In this document: in pieces, positions 1 through 5,218 of the stretch
Numbering within the stretch: position 1 is the first letter of the stretch
Layout of the letters: each line of letters opens with the position of its first letter
Assembly: GCA_035259345.1 (NCBI GenBank)
Contig: DATFWK010000220.1
Span: 1-5,274, forward strand
From: DATFWK01 sp035259345
GTDB taxonomy: Bacteria > Actinomycetota > Thermoleophilia > Miltoncostaeales > Miltoncostaeaceae
Length of the DNA stretch: 5,274 nt
Direction of reading: 5' to 3'
Made by a program: the position numbers and the translations under genes
The notes under the pieces: model-generated
Databases searched by the model: none
What the model was told of the DNA's origin: nothing
What the model saw: only the letters and a program-made list of their open reading frames with translations

Positions 1-89
1 TCGACGATCCGGCATGGCGCTACACCATTCCGGGCGACCCGTACCCCGGGCACCTGCCGTGGCCGGGCGCCTACACCCCTTCGCCGTAG
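1..89 (+). CDS. C-terminal end of an unidentified protein (partial, runs in from upstream)
   Basis: Reading from base 3, 28 codons run without interruption to a TAG stop at 87-89. Nearly all end in G or C (24 of 28), as in the real genes of this window, and the other two plus-strand frames look less gene-like. The peptide is rich in Pro, Tyr, Trp and Gly and ends in PWPGAYTPSP, which suggests an extended tail rather than a folded core. No start is present, so the gene begins upstream of the window. It converges on the S8 protease: the two stop codons are one base apart, leaving no room for a separate terminator. The function cannot be told from this fragment. The gene call rests on codon bias and the clean stop only. 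Confidence 0.5.
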   Translation, partial: DDPAWRYTIPGDPYPGHLPWPGAYTPSP

Positions 90-90
90 C

Positions 91-1851
91 TCAGCGCCGG
101 CGGCGCGGCACCAGCACCGCCCGCACCACCGGCGCCGACAGTAGCGAGCCGTCGCGGGCGACGGCGACCAGGCTCAGCCGGTAGCGGCCCGGGCCGAGGC
201 CGCGCAGCGGCACGCGGAGGGTGAACCGCCCGTGGCGCGCTGAGGTGAACCGCGCCTTGTCGGCGTGGGCCGCCTGGACCGGGGCGCCGAGGCGGAGGCT
301 GGCCCGCAGGCGGGCCGTGCCGATCAGGCGCCCGCGTACGAGCGCGACGCGGCCGCGGAGGATCCGGACGCGCACCCCGCGGAGGGACACGTGCCTGCGT
401 GCGGCCCTGGCCGCGGGCGCCGGGGCCGCCGCCGCCACGGGAGCGGGCGCGCTCGCGGCCGTAGCGGGGGCGGCAGCCGTGACGCCGAGGACGGACCGGG
501 CCGCGGCCAACGCGTTCAGGGCGCCGGCGCCGCTGTCGCCGTCGAAACCGGCGGGCCCCAGGTCCGTCGCGGTGGCCCGCAGGACGTCCCCGAGCTGGGC
601 GGGGGACAGGTCCGGCCGCGCCTGGCGCAGCAGGGCGAGCGTGCCCGAGACGTGCGGGGCGGCCATCGAGGTGCCGGAGTAGGCGCCGAAGCCGGCGCCG
701 ACCGTCGAGACCACGTCCACGCCGGGGGCGACGACGTCGGGCTTAGCGAGGACGGTGCCCGCGGCGGGGCCGAGCCCGTCGGCGTTCTGCCACACGATCG
801 GGCCGCGGCTCGAGAAGTCGGCGACGGCGCCGGCCTGATCCGTGGCGCCGACCGCGATGCTCTCGGGGTAGCTCGCCGGGCTCGTCACCGGGGTCCCCAC
901 CCCGCCGTTGCCTGCGGCGAAGACCGGGACGATCCCCAGCGCGACCCACGCCTGGACCATCGGGCGGAACCAGGTGTTGTTGGCGTCGGACGAGTACCAG
1001 CTGTTGTTCACGATCGACGGGTAGTCGGCGGTGGCCGGGTTGCCGTCCGGGTCCGTCATCCACTGCGCGGCCGCGAGCAGGGCGCTGCCCGGGGCGACGC
1101 CCTGGGCATCCAGCGCCTTCGCGACCACGAGCTGCGCCCCCGGCGCCACCCCGATCGGGCTGCCGAGCGCCGCTGAGCCGGCGATCGTGCCGGCGACGTG
1201 CGTGCCGTGGCCGTTGTCGTCGTAGGGCTCGGGGCCGCCGGCGATGAAGTCGTGCCACGCGACGACCCTGCCGGCGAGCTCTGCGTTGCCCGCCTCGACG
1301 CCGGTGTCGATCTCTCCCACTCGCACGCCGGCGCCGGTCAGGCCGAGCTCGCTCCAGACGGACGGCGCACCGATCGCCCGGACCCCCCAGCCCCCGTCGC
1401 CCGGGCTCGCGAGCGGCGCCGGCACGGCGGCCGTCCGCACGGGAGCGTCGAGGTCGATGCGTGCGACCTCCGGGTTGGCGGCGAGATCGCGGATCTCGCC
1501 GGGCGTCGCGCTCGTCGCGAAGGCGTTCACGAGCCAGAAGCGCCGCACCGGCTCGGAGACGTCGTCGGTGACCTGCGCCTGGGTGTCGGAAGCCGTCGCC
1601 CGGAGCTCGCGCAGGAGGGCGGCGGGACGGCCGTCGTAGCGGTCCGCGTCCACCTGCTGCTCGAGCGTCACGATCACCGGCAGCCGCGCGTCCGGCTCGG
1701 CCGTGCCCATGCGTGCGGTGAGGCCCTCGCCGACCTCCGCCGCGAAGGCGGCGCCGACCGGTCCGAGCGAACCGGCGAGGCAGATGGCGGCGAGGGCGGC
1801 AGCGAAGTGGCGTCCGTGCCGCGCCCTCGAGCGATCCTGGCCCGAGCCCAT
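91..1851 (-). CDS. Secreted subtilisin-family (S8) serine protease with cationic C-terminal domain
   Basis: This 586-residue protein is a secreted subtilase that should hydrolyse peptide bonds outside the cell. Residues 1-37 form a signal peptide: an Arg/His-rich n-region, a hydrophobic stretch and a likely AFA|A cleavage site. Residues about 57-138 resemble an inhibitor_I9 propeptide, which folds the enzyme and is then cut off. The catalytic domain (about 155-455) has a complete triad: D182 in IDTGV, H215 in DNGHGTHVAGT and S395 in SGTSMAAPH. N315 in AAGNGG is the oxyanion residue. An Ala/Pro-rich linker (about 457-485) leads to a roughly 100-residue Arg-rich, beta-strand-like domain. No LPXTG sorting signal or C-terminal membrane helix is seen, so release or charge-based retention is likely. 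ATG at 1851 is the only usable start. An in-frame stop lies 11 codons upstream with no start codon between. The AGGGGG upstream sits only one base from the ATG, too close for a normal ribosome site. The substrate is unknown. Family assignment is firm. Confidence 0.97.
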   Translation of the reverse strand: MGSGQDRSRARHGRHFAAALAAICLAGSLGPVGAAFAAEVGEGLTARMGTAEPDARLPVIVTLEQQVDADRYDGRPAALLRELRATASDTQAQVTDDVSEPVRRFWLVNAFATSATPGEIRDLAANPEVARIDLDAPVRTAAVPAPLASPGDGGWGVRAIGAPSVWSELGLTGAGVRVGEIDTGVEAGNAELAGRVVAWHDFIAGGPEPYDDNGHGTHVAGTIAGSAALGSPIGVAPGAQLVVAKALDAQGVAPGSALLAAAQWMTDPDGNPATADYPSIVNNSWYSSDANNTWFRPMVQAWVALGIVPVFAAGNGGVGTPVTSPASYPESIAVGATDQAGAVADFSSRGPIVWQNADGLGPAAGTVLAKPDVVAPGVDVVSTVGAGFGAYSGTSMAAPHVSGTLALLRQARPDLSPAQLGDVLRATATDLGPAGFDGDSGAGALNALAAARSVLGVTAAAPATAASAPAPVAAAAPAPAARAARRHVSLRGVRVRILRGRVALVRGRLIGTARLRASLRLGAPVQAAHADKARFTSARHGRFTLRVPLRGLGPGRYRLSLVAVARDGSLLSAPVVRAVLVPRRRR

Positions 1852-1961
1852 GCCCCCTGGGTATCGGCCCCTCGGGTGCTCGAGTCAGTCACGCACGATG
1901 CACGAGTGCGCAGGACCGGCTGCAGTCGTGCGCAAGGGGGGTATGGCTATCATCGGCGGGG
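1852..1961. promoter_or_regulatory. Divergent intergenic region between the protease and the PAS-reductase genes
   Basis: These 110 bases separate two genes transcribed away from each other, so both promoters should lie here. The region contains GCACGA twice in near-tandem (1893-1898 and 1900-1905). It also contains the reverse complement, in TCGTGCG at 1926-1932, which pairs perfectly with CGCACGA at 1892-1898. Such a layout could bind a regulator serving both directions, but 7-bp arms in GC-rich DNA are weak evidence. No convincing promoter hexamers were found on the minus strand for the protease. Confidence 0.5.
1948..1953 (+). promoter_or_regulatory. Candidate -10 element (TATCAT) for the PAS-reductase operon
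   Basis: TATCAT matches the -10 consensus at five of six positions and is an AT-rich island in very GC-rich DNA. It lies 8 bases before the ATG at 1962, so the transcript would start at or very near the start codon. That gives a leaderless mRNA, which is common in actinobacteria. No good -35 hexamer is seen at 16-18 bases upstream. The G-run directly before the ATG has no spacing to act as a ribosome site, which fits a leaderless start. Confidence 0.45.
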
Positions 1962-2402
1962 ATGGCCGTCTTCATCTGCCCCGGGTGCGGGCGTCGCGAG
2001 GCGAGCGGTGAGCGCCGAATGGGACACCAGCCGCGCGGGTGCCACGAGTGCGGTTTCGGGTTCCTCTTCGAGCTGCTCGACGACTACTACCCGAGCCCCA
2101 AGACCGCGCTCGTCGTCTGCGATCAGGACCGGCGCATCCTCGCCGCGGGGCACGCCGCGACCGCGGTGACCGGTTACGCCGAGCGCGACCTGCTCGGCCA
2201 CGACGTGGTCGAGCGCCTTGGCCTCGGCGGCTGGGAGGGGGGCGACCCAACCCAGCGCAGTTTGGAGTGGGGCGTGCGGGTCCTCGGCGTGCAGTGCACG
2301 TTCCGCCCGCGCGGGTCACGTCGCGACCAGGCTGCCACCGCGGACGTCTTCCCCGCCTACGACGACGACGGTGGGCTGCTCGTCGCGCTGACCCCGCGCT
2401 GA
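1962..2402 (+). CDS. Small zinc-ribbon plus PAS-domain protein (putative sensor)
   Basis: The product is 146 residues, cytoplasmic, with no signal peptide or membrane segment. Residues 6-30 carry two Cys pairs, CPGC (C6, C9) and CHEC (C27, C30), the spacing of a zinc ribbon. A short acidic-aromatic link (FELLDDYYP, 36-44) leads into a PAS-like fold at about 47-144. It starts ALVVCDQDRRIL, continues with AVTGYAERDLLGHDVVERL, and ends in a strand pair around AYDDDGGLLVAL, all typical of PAS domains that bind a small ligand or partner. There is no kinase, GGDEF, EAL or helix-turn-helix output domain, so any signal must pass to a separate protein or through the zinc ribbon. Two extra cysteines (C53, C112) lie inside the PAS fold. 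The stop (TGA, 2400-2402) overlaps the start of the reductase gene, which suggests coupled translation. The domain reading is good. The ligand and biological role are unknown. Confidence 0.85.
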   Translation: MAVFICPGCGRREASGERRMGHQPRGCHECGFGFLFELLDDYYPSPKTALVVCDQDRRILAAGHAATAVTGYAERDLLGHDVVERLGLGGWEGGDPTQRSLEWGVRVLGVQCTFRPRGSRRDQAATADVFPAYDDDGGLLVALTPR

Positions 2403-3397
2403 TGGAGCGCCGGCGGCTCGGCGGCACCGACCTCGAGCTGTCGGTGATCGGCCTCGGGACCTGGGTCTTCGGCGGGCGCTGGGGCGGCGCCGAGGACGAG
2501 GAGTCGCTCGCCGCTTGCCACGCCGCGCTCGACGCCGGCATCAACTGGATCGACACCGCGGACATCTACGGCCAGCACCGGGCTGAGCGCATCGTCGGCC
2601 GCGCGATCCGCGAGCGCCGCGACGAGGTGATCGTGGCGACCAAGGCCGGGGTGGCCTGGGAGACCGAGCCGGCGTTCCGCATCTGGCGGGAGGCAAGCGC
2701 CGAGTACATCAAGGCCGCCGTCGACCGCAGCCTCGAGGCGCTCGGCGTCGAGGCCATCGACCTCTACCAGGTGCACTGGCCGGTGCGGAGCGTCCCGGCC
2801 GAGGAGACGATGGGGGCGATGCTGGAGCTGAAGGAGGCGGGGAAGATCCGCGCCATCGGCGTGTCGAACTACGAGCTCCCCGACCTCGAGGCCGCGGCCG
2901 CCGCCGGCCCCCTCGACAGCTTCCAGGCCGGCTACCACATCCTCCGCCGCGACATCGACGAGGCGGAGCTTCCGTGGTGCCGCGCGCACGACGTCGGCGT
3001 GCTCGCATACGGGCCGCTCGCTCACGGACTGTTCACCGGGAAGATGAGCGAGCAGACGTCCTTCGGCGCGAACGACTGGCGCGGCCAGAGCGAGTTCTTC
3101 GCGGACGACGCGTGGCCGGAGCGGGTGGCCGTCGCCCGCGAGCTTGCGGATGTCGCCGAGCAGTCCGGGCGGCCCGGCGGCCTCGCCGAGCTGGCCGTGA
3201 TGTGGACGCTGCGCGACCCGGGCGTGACATCCGCGATCGTCGGCAGCCGCGACCGCGACCAGGCCGTCGCCAACGCGCGGCTCGCCGGGCGTCCGCTTTC
3301 CGAGGACGAGGCCGGGGCCATCGAGGCCGTCCTGGCCCGCCACCCGACCGCCTCCCGCCACTACGGCCACGGCGAGCCGCCGGCCCGGGACGACTGA
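2402..3397 (+). CDS. Aldo/keto reductase, NADPH-dependent
   Basis: The product is 331 residues, a usual length for a single-domain (beta/alpha)8 aldo/keto reductase, which reduces aldehydes or ketones with NADPH in the cytoplasm. The N-terminus RRLGGTDLELSVIGLGTW is typical of the family. The catalytic tetrad is intact: D51 and Y56 in WIDTADIYG, K81 in ATKAG and H125 in YQVHWP. IGVSNY (152-157) and the C-terminal IVGSR (279-283), near the cofactor phosphate, are also present. The sequence looks closest to the bacterial AKR11/AKR12-like group, but the substrate cannot be deduced. The ATG at 2402 overlaps the preceding TGA (TGATG) and has no clear ribosome site of its own, so translation is probably by re-initiation after the PAS protein. 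The open frame continues upstream of this ATG only as an overlap with the PAS gene. The family is certain, the substrate unknown. Confidence 0.96.
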   Translation: MERRRLGGTDLELSVIGLGTWVFGGRWGGAEDEESLAACHAALDAGINWIDTADIYGQHRAERIVGRAIRERRDEVIVATKAGVAWETEPAFRIWREASAEYIKAAVDRSLEALGVEAIDLYQVHWPVRSVPAEETMGAMLELKEAGKIRAIGVSNYELPDLEAAAAAGPLDSFQAGYHILRRDIDEAELPWCRAHDVGVLAYGPLAHGLFTGKMSEQTSFGANDWRGQSEFFADDAWPERVAVARELADVAEQSGRPGGLAELAVMWTLRDPGVTSAIVGSRDRDQAVANARLAGRPLSEDEAGAIEAVLARHPTASRHYGHGEPPARDD

Positions 3398-3414
3398 GCG
3401 CACCGAGCGCATCG

Positions 3415-3442
3415 CGGCCGGGCCCGCCGTTGCCGCCGGCCG
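3415..3442. repeat. Inverted repeat in the reductase/GGDEF-like intergenic gap
   Basis: CGGCCGG at 3415-3421 is matched by its exact reverse complement CCGGCCG at 3436-3442, with a 14-base loop. It lies in the 69-bp gap after the reductase stop. There is no T-run after it, so it is not a standard intrinsic terminator. It could stabilise an mRNA end or attenuate readthrough. CGGCCG is itself palindromic and the region is GC-rich, so chance is a real possibility. Confidence 0.25.
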
Positions 3443-3466
3443 AGCCCTCTGCGAGCATCGGCCTGC

Positions 3467-3937
3467 ATGAACGCACCCTCCCGCCGGCGGACGGATCTGC
3501 GCCCGGCGCACGCGCTCTTCGGACCGACCCCGGGAGCGCTCAGCCCGGTGGACCGGGCGGGCTTCCTGCGCTCGCTCGACCTGGCGCTGGAGTCGGCCCG
3601 CCGCGAGCGCCGCTCGTTGACGCTGGTGGTCGTAGAGCTCGGCCCGAGCGCCGGCGACGCGCTCCTCGCACGCGTGGCCCAGCTGGTGCGCAACACGATC
3701 CGCGAGAGCGACGGCCTGTGGCGCACGGGGACGCGCGCGCTTACGGTGCTGCTCCAGGACGCGGACGGGCCGGAGGCCGAGCCGGCCGTCGCACGGATCC
3801 GGCTGCGGCTGCGCGGCGATGGGGCCGGGGCCACCCGCGTCGGGCGCGCGACGGCGGCGCCGGGCATCGCCCCCGAGGAGCTCATGGGGCTCGCCGAGGC
3901 CGACTGCCGGCCGCTCGTGCCGCAGCCCGCCGGCTGA
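3467..3937 (+). CDS. Small degenerate GGDEF-like protein
   Basis: The product is 156 residues with no signal peptide or membrane helix. From about residue 32 to 150 it follows the outline of a GGDEF (diguanylate cyclase) domain. GFLRSLDLALESARRERRSL is followed by the strand LTLVVVEL (51-58), then GDALLARVAQLVRNTIRESDGLWRTG, and late on ELMGLAEAD. The signature loop that should read GGDEF is instead about TGTRAL (87-92), and the metal-binding and catalytic residues are missing. The product therefore should not make cyclic di-GMP. It may bind nucleotide, dimerise or act as a scaffold. No PAS, GAF or receiver domain is attached. Start choice is uncertain: ATG 3467 has no good ribosome site, while GTG 3548 (codon 28) sits just before the domain with GGAG 11 bases upstream. 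It lies 25 bp before the epimerase and is probably co-transcribed with it. The fold assignment is pattern-based and only moderately sure. Confidence 0.72.
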   Translation: MNAPSRRRTDLRPAHALFGPTPGALSPVDRAGFLRSLDLALESARRERRSLTLVVVELGPSAGDALLARVAQLVRNTIRESDGLWRTGTRALTVLLQDADGPEAEPAVARIRLRLRGDGAGATRVGRATAAPGIAPEELMGLAEADCRPLVPQPAG

Positions 3938-3952
3938 GAGCCGCGGTCCACC

Positions 3953-3958
3953 GGGTGG
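3953..3958 (+). promoter_or_regulatory. Possible ribosome binding site for the epimerase GTG start
   Basis: GGGTGG lies four bases before the GTG at 3963 and could pair weakly with the 16S rRNA tail. It supports GTG 3963 as the start, which also puts the cofactor-binding strand VRVAVAGASG at the very N-terminus, as expected for the family. The match is imperfect. Confidence 0.35.
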
Positions 3959-3962
3959 TCTT

Positions 3963-4844
3963 GTGAGGGTCGCGGTGGCCGGGGCGAGCGGGCTGCTCGG
4001 CCGCCGGGTCGTCCGCGCGCTCCGGGAGCGGGGCGACGAGGTCGTCGCCTTCGTGCGCGGCGGCGGCGAGGTCGACGGCGCAAGGACCGTCCAGTGGTTC
4101 CCCACGGCCGAGCCGGTTCCCGCCGGAGCGCTCGACGGGGTCGACGCGGTCGTGAACCTGGCCGGCTCGCCGATCGCGCGACGCTGGAACGACGAGGTGA
4201 AGCGGGAGATCCGCGCGAGCCGGGTGGAGACGACCCGGCGCCTGGTCGACGCGCTGGACGGTGTCCCGGTGCTGGTCAACGCAAGCGCCGTCGGGTACTA
4301 CGGCGACCGGGAGGAGCCGGCGGACGAGTCGGCGCCGCCCGGGGCCGGCTTCCTCGCCGAGGCCTGCCTGGACTGGGAGACCGCCGCCATGCGCGCCGGC
4401 GAGCGCGGCGCTCGCGTCGTGCTCCTGCGGTCAGCGCCCGTCCTCTCGAGGGAGGGCGGCCTCATGGAGCGCCTGCTCCCGCCGTTCCGGCTCGGCCTGG
4501 GCGGCCCGCTGGGCGGCGGGCACCAGTGGTTCCCCTGGATCCATGAGGACGACTGGGTCGGCCTCGTGCTGTGGGCGCTCGACGGCGACGTGGCCGGGCC
4601 GGTCAACCTGGCCGCCCCGAGCCCGGTGCGCCAGCGCGACTTCGCCGCCGCCCTCGGACGCGTCCTGCATCGTCCGGCCGTCCTGCCGGCGCCGGCGTTC
4701 GCGCTGAAGATGGCCTTCGGCGAGGGCGCCACCGCGCTCCTCGAGGGGCAGAACGTCGTGCCGGCCGTCGCCCGCGACGCCGGCTTCACGTACCGGTTCG
4801 CCGACCTCGACGCCGCGCTCCGCGACGTCGCCTCGCGCTCCTAG
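3963..4844 (+). CDS. TIGR01777-family NAD(P)-dependent epimerase (SDR39U1/YfcH-like)
   Basis: The product is 293 residues, the normal length for this extended short-chain dehydrogenase family (E. coli YfcH, human SDR39U1). The Rossmann motif is GASGLLG (G7, G10, G13) and NLAG follows at 65-68. W75 and K80 with the SR..TT stretch (86-91), SAVGYYG (108-114) with S108 and Y112/Y113, and CLDWE (135-139) are family hallmarks. So is the long block from LSREGG through FRLGLGG, GGGHQW and WIHEDD (about 161-197). Residues about 240-288 form the C-terminal DUF1731-type segment (LPAPAF, EGQNVVPA, GFTYRF). The active-site YxxxK lysine position of classical SDRs is not obvious, as is usual here. The true reaction of most members is not established. 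The GTG start is chosen because the Rossmann strand begins immediately. The stop is shared, as CTAG, with the convergent gene downstream. Family assignment is firm. Confidence 0.95.
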   Translation: MRVAVAGASGLLGRRVVRALRERGDEVVAFVRGGGEVDGARTVQWFPTAEPVPAGALDGVDAVVNLAGSPIARRWNDEVKREIRASRVETTRRLVDALDGVPVLVNASAVGYYGDREEPADESAPPGAGFLAEACLDWETAAMRAGERGARVVLLRSAPVLSREGGLMERLLPPFRLGLGGPLGGGHQWFPWIHEDDWVGLVLWALDGDVAGPVNLAAPSPVRQRDFAAALGRVLHRPAVLPAPAFALKMAFGEGATALLEGQNVVPAVARDAGFTYRFADLDAALRDVASRS

Positions 4845-5092
4845 TCGCGCGGGAAGAGGCGCTTCAGCTCGCCCTCGAGGACGAGCCAGTTCTCACGCAC
4901 GTAGGTCGTGGCGACGTGGTACCTCGCGCCAGGCAGGCTGCGGGCCAGCTGAACGGCGCTGTCGTCGTGGCGCTCCCGAAGCTCCTGCACCATGCGGCGG
5001 TACTCCCCGACCATCTCCGCCATCTCGAGATGCTTCATCTGCTGCTCCACGAGCAGCTGGTCGACGCGCTCGAAGGAGTCCTCGTCCGCCAC
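4841..5092 (-). CDS. Small conserved-looking helical protein of unknown function
   Basis: This 83-residue cytoplasmic protein is not one I recognise. The N-terminal half (about 6-45) is a charged, Met/Leu/Glu/Arg-rich stretch that should form one or two amphipathic helices, possibly a short coiled coil. A break at LPGAR (53-57) is followed by YHVATTYVRENWLVLEGELKRLF, likely a second helix with aromatic residues. There are no cysteines, signal peptide or membrane segment. The start is GTG at 5092: an in-frame stop lies six codons upstream with no other start between. There is no ribosome site, but AT-rich -10-like hexamers lie 7-12 bases upstream, compatible with a leaderless transcript. Its TAG stop overlaps the epimerase stop by the tetranucleotide CTAG. 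Codon use is like the other genes and the product is not low-complexity, so it is probably real. Confidence 0.75.
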   Translation of the reverse strand: MADEDSFERVDQLLVEQQMKHLEMAEMVGEYRRMVQELRERHDDSAVQLARSLPGARYHVATTYVRENWLVLEGELKRLFPRD

Positions 5093-5121
5093 GGGGGCGA
5101 TGCTACCCTAGGCCCGCCTCA
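5093..5121. promoter_or_regulatory. Short shared promoter region between the minus-strand small gene and tRNA-Ala
   Basis: Only 29 bases separate the GTG of the small gene from the tRNA 5' end, and they contain an AT-rich core. On the minus strand TAGCAT (plus positions 5100-5105) lies 7 bases before the GTG, and TAGGGT (5105-5110) lies 12 bases before it. On the plus strand TACCCT (5104-5109) lies 12 bases before the tRNA. All three fit the loose TANNNT -10 pattern. Any -35 elements would fall inside the neighbouring genes. No strong -35 hexamer was found. Confidence 0.4.
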
Positions 5122-5194
5122 GGGGGATTAGCTCAGCTGGGAGAGCGCCGCCTTTGCAAGGCGGAGGTCACCGGTTCGATCCCGGTATCCTCCA
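5122..5194 (+). tRNA. tRNA-Ala (anticodon UGC)
   Basis: A complete 73-base cloverleaf folds here. The 7-bp acceptor stem (5122-5128 with 5187-5193) includes a G3:U70 wobble pair, the main identity signal for alanine tRNA. The D stem is GCTC/GAGC (5131-5134 with 5143-5146). The anticodon stem is CCGCC/GGCGG around the loop TTTGCAA (5153-5159), giving anticodon TGC at 5155-5157, which reads GCA codons. The T arm is ACCGG/CCGGT around TTCGATC (5170-5186). A is the discriminator at 5194. CCA is not encoded, so it must be added after transcription, as is common in actinobacteria. No intron or mismatch disturbs the fold. It is a single gene, without other tRNAs or rRNA in view. Confidence 0.98.
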
Positions 5195-5199
5195 TCCCC

Positions 5200-5216
5200 G
5201 CAATCGCTGTGATTGC
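5200..5216. repeat. Stem-loop just downstream of the tRNA
   Basis: GCAATC (5200-5205) and GATTGC (5211-5216) are perfect reverse complements around a 5-base loop, starting 6 bases after the tRNA. A 6-bp stem with three A:T pairs is fairly weak and no T-run follows, so it is not a standard terminator. It could mark the tRNA transcript end or aid 3' processing. Confidence 0.35.
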
Positions 5217-5218
5217 AA

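Noticed and set aside
421..500. Repetitive GCC/GCG-rich tract
   Set aside because: It is the Ala/Pro linker of the protease read in reverse, not a separate DNA repeat or array.
1943..2011. Possible 22-codon leader peptide starting at ATG 1943 after AGGGGGG
   Set aside because: The G-run is only one base from the ATG, the candidate -10 element lies inside the frame, and the peptide has no attenuator-like codon run.
1198..2169. Plus-strand open frame of 323 codons over the protease and intergenic region
   Set aside because: It is mostly antisense to the protease and its product is compositional noise without motifs.
2039..2401. Upstream extension of the reductase frame to an ATG at 2039
   Set aside because: The extension overlaps the PAS gene in another frame, is Arg-rich and featureless, and family members begin at the RRLGGTDLELS motif matched by ATG 2402.
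3948..3958. CCACC/GGTGG hairpin before the epimerase start
   Set aside because: The arms are nearly adjacent, leaving a loop too small for the full stem. The reduced 4-bp stem is not convincing as a terminator or regulator.
3819..3962. Upstream extension of the epimerase to an ATG at 3819
   Set aside because: It overlaps the GGDEF-like gene and adds about 48 Arg/Pro/Gly-rich residues before a Rossmann strand that should be N-terminal. GTG 3963 is the better start.
2357..4279. A 640-codon open frame on the minus strand spanning the reductase, GGDEF-like and epimerase genes
   Set aside because: It lies antisense to three well-supported genes, has a low-complexity Arg/Pro/Ala/Gly-rich product without domain motifs, and is the usual shadow of high-GC coding DNA.
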